A stretch of DNA of 64,000 bases from Bradyrhizobium sp. 1(2017) (GTDB taxonomy: Bacteria; Pseudomonadota; Alphaproteobacteria; Rhizobiales; Xanthobacteraceae): assembly GCF_011602485.2 (NCBI RefSeq), contig NZ_CP050022.2:4670001-4734000 (forward strand). The letters run 5' to 3'. Positions 16,304-24,808 of this stretch are shown piece after piece. Position numbers and translations under genes: made by a program. Within the stretch, counting starts at the first letter, position 1; each line of letters opens with the position of its first letter. The notes under the pieces are model-generated. The model was not told where the DNA came from. It saw only the letters and a list, made by a program, of their open reading frames with translations, and did no database searches.

Positions 16304-17413
16304 CTAGATCCGCCCGGCGGCGCCGAGCCGCGATTCCAGCCAGTCGAAAATGTATTCGTTGGCAAGGCTCGGATTGTCCGCATGCGCCTGCGCCGCGCCG
16401 GTCTCCGCTGCGGTGAACACCTTCAGCATGACGTCCGAGCTTCCGAGCCCGGAGTTCTTGACGAGCTGACGCGCCCGGTCGGCCTTGAGCCAGCCGTCCT
16501 CGCCGAGCGTGATCAGCACCGGGCAGTCGGCGCTCGACGCCATCAGCGGGGCATGCGGCACCGGAACGATGCTGACGTCGCTCATCGCGAATCGGCTGGC
16601 GAAGAAAGCCCGCTCGTGCAGGTCCCACAGGCCGCCGTCGCAGACCGCTGCGGCGAGCCGCGGCTCCTGCAACACCGCGCGCGCCACGAAGGACGAGCCC
16701 CAGCCATCCGCGACGATTGCGACGCGATCGAAATCGACGTCGCCCCGCGTCTCCAGATAGTCCATGACGCACGGGATCGAGCTCTCGAGATCCCGCCGCC
16801 GCAACAGTGCATCGAGATAGTCGTCGCGCCGGTCGCCGAACAGGTCCAGCGCCAGCATGGAGAATCCGCGCTCGCGCGCATGCGGCGCGAGCTTGAACAG
16901 GAATTCTTCCTTCCGGTGGCCAGGCTCGCCGATGCAGATCACGGTCGGAGCCCGCCCACGTCCCGGCGCCGGCAGGAAGTAGCCCTCCAGCGGGTGGCCA
17001 TCGAGCCAGGGGATGGTGACGACCTCGCCGGCCGGGCGGCGTGCCGCAAGATAGCGGCGGGCGCATTCCTGCATGGCCAGCACCGCGACCCAGCGGCGCT
17101 CATCGGCCGGGTCGAGTGGCATTGCCGCGGCGCCGTAATAATTCATCGCGCGCAGCCAATTGCGCTGCGCCGTCGCCATGTGGCCTTCCGCGAAAGCGGC
17201 CTCGGCGCGATGGCGATTGGCCTGCGCCAGCTTCTTCCACTCGCGATGCCAGGACTGATCTTCGCCCCGCTTCAGCTGCCGCGCGATCATCAGGCATTCG
17301 GCGATCGTGGCGCCGCCCTCCTGCGCCGCGGTCAGGAGCCGCGTGAATTCAGCGGATATGTCCTCTCGCTCCGGGCAAAGGATCCAGTCGTCGGAGAGGC
17401 ATGCGGGTATCAT
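16304..17413 (-). CDS. Alpha/beta-hydrolase fold protein (FrsA/DUF1100-like) with altered nucleophile site
   Basis: The 369-residue protein has an N-terminal helical region (residues 1-120) and then an alpha/beta-hydrolase core: VTIPWLDGHPLEGYFLPAPG, TVICIGEPGHRKEEFLF and GFSMLALDLFGDRRDD. It resembles the 2,6-dihydropseudooxynicotine hydrolase/FrsA group. The nucleophile elbow, normally GxSxGG, reads ADGWGSS here, so Gly stands where the catalytic Ser should be. A late acid region (LITLGEDGWLKADRARQ) and His (AQAHADNPSL) remain. It may be catalytically inactive or use different chemistry. Single gene, convergent with the MarR gene. Confidence 0.7.
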   Translation of the reverse strand: MIPACLSDDWILCPEREDISAEFTRLLTAAQEGGATIAECLMIARQLKRGEDQSWHREWKKLAQANRHRAEAAFAEGHMATAQRNWLRAMNYYGAAAMPLDPADERRWVAVLAMQECARRYLAARRPAGEVVTIPWLDGHPLEGYFLPAPGRGRAPTVICIGEPGHRKEEFLFKLAPHARERGFSMLALDLFGDRRDDYLDALLRRRDLESSIPCVMDYLETRGDVDFDRVAIVADGWGSSFVARAVLQEPRLAAAVCDGGLWDLHERAFFASRFAMSDVSIVPVPHAPLMASSADCPVLITLGEDGWLKADRARQLVKNSGLGSSDVMLKVFTAAETGAAQAHADNPSLANEYIFDWLESRLGAAGRI

Positions 17414-17579
17414 CGGAGCTACGCTCTATCGTCGCGTTACCCTTGCTTGACTAGACTATTTCGGTTCATCGACCAAGCTGGCGTGCGTCAAATGAGACCC
17501 GTTTAAGATCACCATCGCTTGAACGCACGGGATGCGTCGCATGCGTGACATTCCAATTCGGCATGAGGTGACGAACACT

Positions 17580-17620
17580 GGCAAGAGGTGGCACACGATA
17601 TCGGCTGCGCACCTCTTGCC
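17580..17620 (-). terminator. Hairpin after SDR gene
   Basis: GGCAAGAGGTG (17580-17590) and CACCTCTTGCC (17610-17620) are perfect 11-bp inverted arms. They lie just downstream of the minus-strand SDR gene. No T run is present, so it may be a weak or bidirectional terminator. Confidence 0.5.
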
Positions 17621-17661
17621 ATGACGATGATCATACCTAAATCGGCGCGCCGCCTGGCTGC

Positions 17662-18633
17662 TCAGCCGAGTCGCCAGCCGACCTCCTGCGTCAAACTTTC
17701 GTAGAAGGCGCGGTCGTAGGCCTGCTCGGGCGTGGCCCGCACGCGCTCGTCGAGGCGCATGGCGTCCTCGCCGACGAGAATGCGCCAACGCTCCGCCTTG
17801 ACCCCGTCGAGGATGATCTTCGCGGCCTGTGCGGCCGTCGTCGGCGCGTCCTCGAGGAAGCTGCGGGCGCGTTCGGCAAACGCCGCCTGGACGTCCTCGT
17901 CCGTCATCCTGTCGGCGTCCGGCACGCCGGCCGCGACCATGCGCTTGCGGGTCAGCGCGACCTCGTCGGCATTGAGCCGCTCCGATCCGTCGGCGCTCTG
18001 CACCTTGCGCGAATTGGAGACGATGGAGGTGCCGATGTGGCCCGGCATCACCACCGAGCATTTGACGTGGGGCGCGTGCAGGCGGAGATCGTTGATCAAC
18101 GCTTCGCTAAATCCCTTCACCGCGAACTTGGCGGAGCTGTAGGCGGTGTGCGCCTGGTTCATGCCGATCGAGGCCCAGAAGCCGTTGACGCTCGCGGTAT
18201 TGACGATGTGGGCCTCGTCCGCGGCCACCAGCATCGGCAGGAAGGTGCGCACGCCGAGATAGACGCCGCCCCAGCAGATGTTGAAGGTGCGCTCCCACTG
18301 CTCGCGCGTGTTTGTGAACAGGCTGCCGCCGCCGCCGATGCCGGCATTGTTGAACAACAGATGGATCCGGTCCGTCTTCTGCTGCTCGGCGAGCTCGTCG
18401 CGAAAACGCTTCAGGTGATCCTCGATCGCGACGTCGGCGACATGCGTGGTGACACGCAGGCCCTGCGGCAGCTTCTCGAGCTCGCACAGCCGCTTGGTCT
18501 CCGCCATCGCGGCTTCCGAGACGTCGCACATCGCGACGTTGCAGCCTTCGGCCACGAGCTGCCGCGCGAGCTCGCGCCCCATTCCCGTGCCACCGCCGGT
18601 GATGACCGCGATCTTTCCAGCAAAATCCTTCAT
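17662..18633 (-). CDS. SDR family NAD(P)-dependent oxidoreductase
   Basis: The 323-residue protein is a classical short-chain dehydrogenase: cofactor motif TGGGTGMGRELA (residues 12-23), NNAGIGGGGS, catalytic Ser in IVNTASVNGFW and the Tyr/Lys pair in AYSSAKFAVKGFSEAL. The C-terminus extends beyond the usual 250 residues. The substrate is unknown. It starts downstream of a DapA-like gene on the same strand but is separated from it by a strong hairpin, so it is probably transcribed on its own. Confidence 0.88.
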   Translation of the reverse strand: MKDFAGKIAVITGGGTGMGRELARQLVAEGCNVAMCDVSEAAMAETKRLCELEKLPQGLRVTTHVADVAIEDHLKRFRDELAEQQKTDRIHLLFNNAGIGGGGSLFTNTREQWERTFNICWGGVYLGVRTFLPMLVAADEAHIVNTASVNGFWASIGMNQAHTAYSSAKFAVKGFSEALINDLRLHAPHVKCSVVMPGHIGTSIVSNSRKVQSADGSERLNADEVALTRKRMVAAGVPDADRMTDEDVQAAFAERARSFLEDAPTTAAQAAKIILDGVKAERWRILVGEDAMRLDERVRATPEQAYDRAFYESLTQEVGWRLG

Positions 18634-18705
18634 GGGACTTCGGTCCCTCCCCTCGTCGGTATGTTTCTTCGGAGCACCCCGTTGCGGGACGCCGGCGCGA
18701 AATGT

Positions 18706-18746
18706 AGCAGCGCCGCATCCGCGGGTAAAAGCGGATCGGCGCTGCT
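18706..18746 (-). terminator. Long hairpin after the DapA-like gene
   Basis: Arms AGCAGCGCCGCATCCGC (18706-18722) and GCGGATCGGCGCTGCT (18731-18746) pair with a single bulge. The hairpin sits 30 bp past the stop of the upstream minus-strand gene. Confidence 0.65.
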
Positions 18747-18776
18747 GTCTTCGCGGCCGTTATTTCGGCGGACGGA

Positions 18777-19685
18777 CTATTCCGCCGCCTCGTTGCGCGC
18801 CCCGCTCAACGCGCCGAGCGCCTCCAGTGCCTTGCGGGTCGCTGCCTGCTGCGCACGTGATGCCTCCGGCATCGGTGCGCGCGGATACGTCTTCGGCAGA
18901 CCCTGCAGCGTCTGCGCATAGCGCGTGCAGGCCGGCAGATTGTCGGCAATGATCGCGTTCCACAGCGTCAGGAGTTTCTTGTGCAGGTCGAGCGCGCGCG
19001 GATGGTCGCCCGCCTTCACCGCGTCCCACAGCGCGACGGAGGCATGCGGCGCCGCGGTCAGGATCGCCGCGATCGAGCCATGGGCCCCTAACGTATAGGA
19101 CGGATACATCAGGGCATCGACGGCGCTGTAGATCAGCTTGTCCGGTGCCATCATCATGAGATCGGCGAACAGCTTGAGGTCGCCCGCGCTCTGCTTGACG
19201 CCGACCACCAGCGGCACCTCGGTCATGATCCGCGTCAGGAGCGCCGGCGAAAGATACGACCACGGCACCACGTTGTAGATGATGATGGGCATTCCGGTCT
19301 CATCGGCCATGGCGCGGAAATGCGCCACCATCGCCTCGTCGTCCGGCTTGAACAGGTAATGCACCGGCGTGACCTGGAGCGCGGCGACATTCATATCGCG
19401 CACGAGCCTGCCGCGGCGGATCGCATCGCGCGTCGAATCCACGATGATGCCGGCGATCACGGGAATGCGTCCCTTCACCGCGTCCACCGTGGCCGCCATC
19501 AGGTCGCGATATTCCTCGTGGTCGAGCGTGTGGCCCTCGCCGGTCGAGCCGCCGGCCGCAACGCCATGCGCGCCGGCCCCGATCATCCAGTCGACTTGCG
19601 GCGTCACGAGCTTGTAGTCAATCTCGCCATCCTTCCGGAACGGCGTCGTCATCGGCGGAATCACGCCGGTTGGTCGTACCTTCAT
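18777..19685 (-). CDS. Dihydrodipicolinate synthase/N-acetylneuraminate lyase (DapA) family aldolase
   Basis: The 302-residue class I aldolase starts MKVRPTGVIPPMTTPF. It shows the GGSTGEGHTLDHEEY motif (usual GTTGE), the catalytic Tyr in MPIIIYNVVPWSYLS and the Schiff-base Lys in VVGVKQSAGDLKLF. Members condense or cleave pyruvate with aldehydes; without lysine genes nearby it is more likely a catabolic lyase or 4-hydroxy-2-oxo acid aldolase. ATG 19685 has GAGGGC upstream and gives the family's usual length. An in-frame extension to 19808 is unlikely. Confidence 0.85.
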   Translation of the reverse strand: MKVRPTGVIPPMTTPFRKDGEIDYKLVTPQVDWMIGAGAHGVAAGGSTGEGHTLDHEEYRDLMAATVDAVKGRIPVIAGIIVDSTRDAIRRGRLVRDMNVAALQVTPVHYLFKPDDEAMVAHFRAMADETGMPIIIYNVVPWSYLSPALLTRIMTEVPLVVGVKQSAGDLKLFADLMMMAPDKLIYSAVDALMYPSYTLGAHGSIAAILTAAPHASVALWDAVKAGDHPRALDLHKKLLTLWNAIIADNLPACTRYAQTLQGLPKTYPRAPMPEASRAQQAATRKALEALGALSGARNEAAE

Positions 19686-20031
19686 GGTCTGCCCTCGCGT
19701 TTCCATTGCGTGTGACGGTGACCGCTCTTTTGGCGAGCATCCGTATATCTCCGAGCGTATCGGCTGCGCCGGCCGTGTGAAGGGCCGTCCGCGCGATACT
19801 GCCTCCACAATCGCTCATTCCTGCATCACCCCTGCCTGCATCATTTCTGCCCCGGTTCCCGTATTTGCCCGGCTTCGGTTTAAGGGTAATTTTTTTACAG
19901 TCCGAAACATCAAATGGACTCTCGGACGCTGGGTCGAGTCGGCTAGGCCAGCGTGTTGTGTGTGAGTCACAGGCTCTGGCACTCCGCTTGCATCCTTGTC
20001 GTGGTCAGAAACTACCGATGAGGTGACTGGA
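19686..20031. other. Intergenic region without a recognised gene
   Basis: About 350 bp between divergent genes. It contains low-GC stretches such as GGTAATTTTTTTACAGTCC, likely promoter DNA. Short open frames here have no recognisable protein character. Confidence 0.4.
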
Positions 20032-20271
20032 ATGTTCGTGACCGTCGTTGCCGTGCTCTGCCGGCTGAGCGCAGCCAGCTCAGCCAGTTGCGTCGAGGAA
20101 ATCGTGACCGACAGCAACATGACGCCTGAGATATCGATGATGCAGTGTGCGATCGGCGCACAGGCGCCGCTTGCGAAGTGGATGGGGGAGCATCCGATCT
20201 ATCACGCCAATTGGCGCCTCGAGCGTTACAAATGCGTGCCGGGGCATTACGAGATCAAGGGTCACGCCTAA
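20032..20271 (+). CDS. Small conserved hypothetical secreted protein
   Basis: Seventy-nine residues with a hydrophobic start (MFVTVVAVLCRLSAASSAS), three cysteines and a C-terminal part reading HPIYHANWRLERYKCVPGHY. This resembles a family of small rhizobial proteins of unknown function that I recall with the ending ERxKCVPGxYE. ATG 20032 has GAGG 8 nt upstream. The function is unknown; export to the periplasm and a disulfide are plausible. Confidence 0.65.
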   Translation: MFVTVVAVLCRLSAASSASCVEEIVTDSNMTPEISMMQCAIGAQAPLAKWMGEHPIYHANWRLERYKCVPGHYEIKGHA

Positions 20272-20417
20272 GACCCAGCAAAACTACCGATATCAATGCA
20301 TCTGATATCGGGACTATCAGAGGAAACGCCCCGGGCCGCCTTGTCCTCCGCGCGGGCACCGTCAGCGCCAGCTCCGATCGCGCCGCTGCGGTTTGTGACA
20401 ACGATCACGCCTTCCCT

Positions 20418-21383
20418 TTAAGCCACCGCGCGCAAAATCATCGCACGCGCGCGTCGCCCCTCCGGCGTCGGCATCAGCGCGTAATTGTGCGGCTGGTCGC
20501 GGAGCAGATGCAGCTCGACCGGCACGCCAACCGCCCTCGCTCTTTCAGCTAAATCGACGCTGTCCGGATACAGGAGATCGCGCGTCCCTGCGAAGATCGT
20601 CATCGGCGCGAGCGCGCGGAAGGCGCCGTTGAGCGGGCTGACGAACGGATGGCCGATATCGAGCTCGCCGGCATAGAGCCGTCCCGCCTCGGCGATTCCC
20701 GGAATGTCCTGGATCGGATCGCGCGCGGCGATCGCCATCTGCTCCGGGCGGCTGACCGAGGCATCGGCCGCCGGCGAGATCAGCATCATGCGATTCGGCT
20801 GCCGATGACCGCGATCGCGCAGCCACTGGCACGCCGCGAGCGCAAGACCCGCGCCGGCGGAATTGCCGACCACCGTCACCTTGGCGTCGCCTGCGTCTTC
20901 CAGCAGCATCCTGAGCAACTCGGCCGTCGCCGGCACGACGTCCTCGGCGGTCGCGCGCGGCGCCAGCGGATAGATCGGCACGACGCAACAGACGCGCGCC
21001 TTGCGCGTCATCTGGTCGATGAAGCGCCAATGCGCCGGCACGATCTCGTTGATGTAGCCGCCGCCGTGCAGGAACATGACGTAGTTGCAGCCTTCATGGC
21101 CGGAGGGCGGCGCGGTGTAGTAGACGGGCCAGCCGCCCATCTTGGTCAGGATCACCTCGACGTCACGGCCGAGTCCCGTCGGCTCGTAGGAGGCCGGCGC
21201 CAATGCCAGCTTCTGCACATGCGCCTGCACCGCCTCGGCTGATGCGAGCTGCTTCTTGTACGGAAGCTGTCGCAGCAAGAGGTTGAAGGCGCGACTTTGC
21301 AGGCTCGCCGCGGGATCGCGGCTTCGCTGCACGCAGAGGCCCGGGCAAAACTGCAAAGCCGACACAAGTCTCGCAACGCTCAT
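20418..21383 (-). CDS. Alpha/beta hydrolase, hormone-sensitive-lipase (HSL) family
   Basis: The 321-residue protein has the HSL oxyanion motif HGGGY (MFLHGGGYINEIV), the nucleophile elbow VVGNSAGAGLALAA, the acid in IFAGTRDLLYPDSVDL and the His in LRDQPHNYALMPTPEG. All catalytic residues are present. It should act on short or medium acyl esters. ATG 21383 has GGAG upstream. It is divergent from a TetR regulator across a perfect 22-bp palindrome, so that TetR protein probably represses it. Confidence 0.88.
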   Translation of the reverse strand: MSVARLVSALQFCPGLCVQRSRDPAASLQSRAFNLLLRQLPYKKQLASAEAVQAHVQKLALAPASYEPTGLGRDVEVILTKMGGWPVYYTAPPSGHEGCNYVMFLHGGGYINEIVPAHWRFIDQMTRKARVCCVVPIYPLAPRATAEDVVPATAELLRMLLEDAGDAKVTVVGNSAGAGLALAACQWLRDRGHRQPNRMMLISPAADASVSRPEQMAIAARDPIQDIPGIAEAGRLYAGELDIGHPFVSPLNGAFRALAPMTIFAGTRDLLYPDSVDLAERARAVGVPVELHLLRDQPHNYALMPTPEGRRARAMILRAVA

Positions 21384-21458
21384 GGTCCGTTCTCCGCCTG
21401 GCTCGGCATCCATATGGCGGCAAAAGGGGCTTGCCGACAGGCCTCCATGGGCGGATAT

Positions 21459-21480
21459 AATGCGAGCGATCGCTCGCATT
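21459..21480. promoter_or_regulatory. TetR operator: perfect 22-bp palindrome over a TATAAT box
   Basis: Half-site AATGCGAGCGA is followed by its exact reverse complement. A TATAAT (21456-21461) overlaps its left end, with TTGCCG (21431-21436) as a possible -35. It lies between the divergent hydrolase and tetR genes, 30 bp before the TetR start. Confidence 0.7.
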
Positions 21481-21509
21481 TTCTACTCGCATTCGGGATC
21501 GCAGGGCTC

Positions 21510-22133
21510 ATGGCGCGCAAACCGCCGACAAATCCCCGGAAACATGCGTCCCAAGCGCGTTCGCGCGCCACCGTCGACGCGCTGGTCGAAGCAACCGCTC
21601 GCATTCTGGTCCGCGACGGCTTTGAGAAGACCAGCACCAACCGCATCGCCGAGATCGCGGGCGTCAGTGTCGGGTCGCTCTACCAGTATTTTCCCAGCAA
21701 GGAGGCGCTGGTCGTCGCCGTGATCGAGCGTCACAACGAGGAGATCATGAAGATCGTCCGCGCCGCCTTCGTCGAGGTCGCGGACATGCCGATCGAGAAG
21801 GCCGTGCGCCGCCTCGTCACAGCCGCGATCGAGGCCCATCATATCGATTCCAATCTGCACCGCGTCCTCGCCGAGCAGATCCCGCGCTCCGGCCAGCTCA
21901 AGGAAGTCGAAGCTTCGAACCGCGAGGTCCACGCCCTCGTGCGCGCCTATCTCGAAAGCCGCCGCAAGGAGATGCGCAGGATCGATCCTGATATCGCCGC
22001 CTTCGTCTGCGTCAGCGCGATCGAAGCGGTCGCACACAACACCGTGCTGAGCGGGGCGCAGATGCTCACGGAGAAGATGGTGCGGACGCTGGTGGACGAG
22101 ACGACGCGGATGGTGGTGGGGTATTTGAGGTAG
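21510..22133 (+). CDS. TetR/AcrR family transcriptional regulator
   Basis: About 207 residues. The N-terminal helix-turn-helix is clear: ATARILVRDGFEKTSTNRIA, then EIAGVSVGSLYQYFPSKEAL. The C-terminal ligand domain is all helical and ends TLVDETTRMVVGYLR. ATG 21510 is used because the conserved region starts just after it. It should regulate the divergent HSL-type hydrolase through the palindrome between them. Part of its 3' end is present again, broken, near 23053-23170. Confidence 0.88.
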   Translation: MARKPPTNPRKHASQARSRATVDALVEATARILVRDGFEKTSTNRIAEIAGVSVGSLYQYFPSKEALVVAVIERHNEEIMKIVRAAFVEVADMPIEKAVRRLVTAAIEAHHIDSNLHRVLAEQIPRSGQLKEVEASNREVHALVRAYLESRRKEMRRIDPDIAAFVCVSAIEAVAHNTVLSGAQMLTEKMVRTLVDETTRMVVGYLR

Positions 22134-22487
22134 GCGGGCGGCAAGCCAAGGTACTTGCATTCCAGCGAAGCCGACGCTCCTTAAGCTCGCCGCATCTTCC
22201 GCCCGACGATCGCCCTCCTCCGGGGTCCAAAGCCGATCGTTGCGCGCCTCACTTCCGCCGGTACGAGATCACGACCCGCCGTAGCCCATCAGCCTCGGCT
22301 GCAATTTAAATATTTAATTTATTTAATTTCAGATGAATTAAATGTCGTATCATTTGAGATCATTGGGAGCAGGAACGCTCTTGCTCCGCAATGTCGGTAT
22401 GTCATCACCGTTTTGCGCGTGTCAGGGAACGCGGCCTCATGAGCCTGCATTGTGGGTTTGATCTTCAATTTGTTCATGAGGTCGACA
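22134..22487. other. Intergenic region with a very AT-rich tract
   Basis: Between tetR and rlpA. From 22305 to 22345 the sequence is nearly all A/T (AATTTAAATATTTAATTT and similar), which stands out in this GC-rich genome. GGAGCA ... TGCTCC near 22370 can form a small hairpin. It may hold the rlpA promoter; no gene is seen. Confidence 0.5.
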
Positions 22488-22994
22488 ATGCATCTTCTCG
22501 TCAGAATGGTAGCGATTGCGACAGTCCCTGCTTGGATCGGATTGAACGCGGACCCTGCTGCAGCACAGGATTTCACCGACCGATGGTCCATCATTCCGAA
22601 GGCTCAAGCAGAGCCGGCGCCTGGGGGAGTAGACCAGATCAAGACGGATCAACCGGAGGCTCGACCTCCAAACGAACAAGAGCCATCGGCTGATCGCCCG
22701 GGCATGCGATCTTTCAATCGAGTCTTTTCGGGAAAGGCCTCCTATTATTGGTATTCCAAAGGCAAGACAGCAAGCGGTTCGACATTCAATCGGAATCACC
22801 TGACAGCAGCGCATCGGACCCTGCCGTTCGGCACCAAGGTCCGCGTGACCCATGGCGGAAGCAGCGTCATCGTCACCATCAATGACCGAGGCCCGTTCAT
22901 TCGTGGCCGCGTCCTCGATCTCTCGCTTGCTGCCGCGCGCAGCCTGGGCATTACGGATCGCGGTGTAGCTCACGTCCGTGCCGAGGTGTTGTAG
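22488..22994 (+). CDS. RlpA-like double-psi beta-barrel (septal ring lytic transglycosylase family) protein
   Basis: About 168 residues with a signal peptide ([20 protein letters not shown], then ADPAAAQD), a variable linker and the RlpA domain: [38 protein letters not shown] and [18 protein letters not shown]. The NDRGPF motif and the catalytic-site Asp/His are present. RlpA proteins cleave naked glycan strands of peptidoglycan or are structural. GAGG lies 6 nt before ATG 22488. No SPOR domain is present. It lies between the tetR gene and a broken copy of the tetR 3' end, so it probably arrived with transferred DNA. Confidence 0.82.
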   Translation: MHLLVRMVAIATVPAWIGLNADPAAAQDFTDRWSIIPKAQAEPAPGGVDQIKTDQPEARPPNEQEPSADRPGMRSFNRVFSGKASYYWYSKGKTASGSTFNRNHLTAAHRTLPFGTKVRVTHGGSSVIVTINDRGPFIRGRVLDLSLAAARSLGITDRGVAHVRAEVL

Positions 22995-23052
22995 CGGAGG
23001 ACTTTTGAAGCGCCGTGACATGGATAACCCGACGCCCCCTCGTGACCCACTT

Positions 23053-23170
23053 CCGTCTGCGTCCGCGATCGAGGCCGCCGCGCACAGCTCGGTGCTGAAC
23101 CGGGAAGATCACGGAAGATGGTGCGGGCGCCGGTGGAGAAGACCACGCAGATGGTGGTGAGGTGTTTGAG
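23053..23170 (+). pseudogene. Broken, diverged copy of the TetR gene 3' end
   Basis: This stretch aligns with 22016-22135. Shared blocks include TCTGCGTC, GCGATCGA, GTGCTGA, AAGATGGTGCGG and GATGGTGGTG. There are several substitutions and small deletions, so the frame is lost. Weaker similarity continues past the stop (GTCCAGGGAAGTCGGCG against ATTCCAGCGAAGCCGACG). It has no start and cannot be expressed as a TetR protein. Confidence 0.7.
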
Positions 23171-23368
23171 ACAGGTAGCGTCAGATCCTCAGCACCTCTG
23201 CGTCCAGGGAAGTCGGCGGAAACCTCGCCTGGTCAAAGCCGAGATGACGCCGAACTGAGAAGCGATCAGGAGCGTACAGCACGCCATCCGCGCCTCGAAG
23301 AACGCGACCAGGAAGACGTCTTTCACGTCGAAGCCATAGGCGGAGGGCGGCGCTGGACCCGAAACGAA
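23171..23368. other. Non-coding stretch, possible gene remnant
   Basis: No intact gene. The minus strand can be read as a short open frame with a hydrophobic piece (VKDVFLVAFFEARMACCTLL), which could be a decayed membrane protein. I cannot identify it. Confidence 0.3.
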
Positions 23369-23400
23369 AAGGCTCGCCACTGTGGGTGGTGGCGAGCCTT
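23369..23400 (-). terminator. Terminator of the Gly/Ala-rich protein gene
   Basis: AAGGCTCGCCAC and GTGGCGAGCCTT form a perfect 12-bp stem with an 8-nt loop. On the minus strand a TTTTC run follows. It lies 6 bp after the stop of the gene at 23407. Confidence 0.8.
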
Positions 23401-23406
23401 CGAGAC

Positions 23407-23718
23407 TTAGCGTCCCTTCGATTTCGTATCGTTCATCGTTGCGCCAGGATTGGCTGAACTCGGGCTGCTCGATGCGCCCTGACCCGTTGCAGCAGCGGGT
23501 GAGTTACCTCCGCCTCCGCCTGCAGAGCCGCCTGCGCCAGAGCCACTTCCGCCGGACCCTCCCCCGGCACCGGCTCCCGCACCTGCGCCCGCTCCTCCAG
23601 CGCCTCCAGCGCCACCGCCGCCCGCTCCGCCGCCGGCTCCGCCACCGCCTTGTGCCGTCGCCGCCGCGATCGAACCGAGAATGAACGCTGCCGCCAACGC
23701 AATTTTCGTAACTCTCAT
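23407..23718 (-). CDS. Secreted Gly/Ala-rich low-complexity protein
   Basis: The 103-residue protein has a good signal peptide (MRVTKIALAAAFILGSIAAA, then TAQ). It continues with about 50 residues of Gly, Ala and Ser repeats and a hydrophilic tail ending NDTKSKGR. GGAGGA lies before the ATG. No enzyme domain is present. Such proteins are usually surface or periplasmic; the function is unknown. It has its own strong terminator, which argues for real expression. Confidence 0.65.
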   Translation of the reverse strand: MRVTKIALAAAFILGSIAAATAQGGGGAGGGAGGGGAGGAGGAGAGAGAGAGGGSGGSGSGAGGSAGGGGGNSPAAATGQGASSSPSSANPGATMNDTKSKGR

Positions 23719-24017
23719 CGTGTTTCCTCCGTTAAGGGTGCTTGCCAACGGAGGCCTTGGCACGTCGTTCCTAACTCGTGCGACCGATTGCTGCCGCAGC
23801 TTGTCAGCACGTCTAACGCCGTCGATTGTCCGAGGCGTCAAGTCATTTCGGAAAAACGTCATCCCAACAATGACTTCGCTACTGTGCATGGGGTTGTTTT
23901 CGGCATCCTGGTCCTGCCGGCCACCGGACCCGCCATGCCATACCGATCGCGCACGCGCCAACGGCGGGGAGCTCCACGCCGCCCCGTCGATCCACGCGAC
24001 AAATGATTTGAGAAAAA

Positions 24018-24095
24018 TGGTCGGAGCGAGAGGATTTGAACCTCCGACCCCTAGTCTCCCAGACTAGTGCGCTAACCGGGCTGCGCCACGCTCCG
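24018..24095 (-). tRNA. tRNA-Pro (anticodon GGG)
   Basis: On the minus strand the acceptor stem CGGAGCG pairs with CGCTCCG. The anticodon arm CTAGT-CTGGGAG-ACTAG gives anticodon GGG, and the T arm contains GGTTCAAATCC. ACCA is encoded at the 3' end and followed by TTTTTCT, a probable terminator. Confidence 0.95.
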
Positions 24096-24205
24096 AACGT
24101 CGTTCCATTAGCTAGGATCGCTGCTTTGCGCAAGGCGACGTCACACCATTTTGGTGTCCTCGGCCAAAGCCCCCGGAACCGGGCGCAAGCTTGCCGATGG
24201 CGGCC

Positions 24206-24784
24206 CTAGCCGTCCTTCAACGCCTGATCCAGCATTTCCCTGGCTGCGACGAGGTCGGCGAGCGCCCGTCCCAGCCGCTCCCGGTCGAGCGCGCTGGGGC
24301 CGGCAGACGCTGCAGGCGCGCCGCCCTTGCGGAAGGTGGTGAGGATCTCCTCGTCGTCGATCTCGGCGAAGCGGAAGTCGATGCCTTCCTCCTCGTCGCC
24401 CTGGTAGTCGTCATCGTCGGTGTCGGTGATGCCCTTGATGGGGGCCTCGTCCTCGGGCTCCATCAGGCTCGCGCCGATGGCGTCCTCGATGGCGCCAAAG
24501 GAGACCGCGGCCGCGCTGTCGGCGAGACCCTGCACCGATTTGACGCCGTGCTCCTTGAGGATCCGTTGCACGCCGCGGATGGTGTAGCCCTCCCCGTACA
24601 GAAGCCGGCGGATGCCCTTGAGCAAATCGACGTCGTCGGGGCGGTAGTAGCGGCGGCCGCCGCTGCGCTTCATCGGCTTGATCTGGGCGAAGCGGGTCTC
24701 CCAGAACCGCAGCACGTGCTGCGGAATGTCGAGTTCCTGCGCTACTTCGCTGATGGTTCGGAACGCATCCGGCGCCTTGTCCAA
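24206..24784 (-). CDS. MerR family transcriptional regulator
   Basis: The 192-residue protein starts with a MerR DNA-binding domain: [20 protein letters not shown], then WETRF and [20 protein letters not shown]. The long acidic C-terminus (around residues 110-160) has no metal-binding cysteines. In alphaproteobacteria such a gene commonly sits next to ihfA, as here (24 bp downstream of it on the same strand), so the two are probably co-transcribed. The target genes are unknown. Confidence 0.88.
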   Translation of the reverse strand: MDKAPDAFRTISEVAQELDIPQHVLRFWETRFAQIKPMKRSGGRRYYRPDDVDLLKGIRRLLYGEGYTIRGVQRILKEHGVKSVQGLADSAAAVSFGAIEDAIGASLMEPEDEAPIKGITDTDDDDYQGDEEEGIDFRFAEIDDEEILTTFRKGGAPAASAGPSALDRERLGRALADLVAAREMLDQALKDG

Positions 24785-24808
24785 ATGCCAATCCTTTCCG
24801 AATGGCGG

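Noticed and set aside
19815..20120. Minus-strand 101-codon open frame
   Set aside because: It overlaps the start of the better-supported secreted protein at 20032 and has no recognisable features.
22319..22594. Minus-strand 91-codon open frame across the AT-rich tract
   Set aside because: It runs antisense to the rlpA signal peptide and lacks a ribosome site or domain.
24018..24095. tRNA-Pro as an integration site for the neighbouring rlpA region
   Set aside because: No integrase gene and no second copy of the tRNA 3' end is visible nearby.
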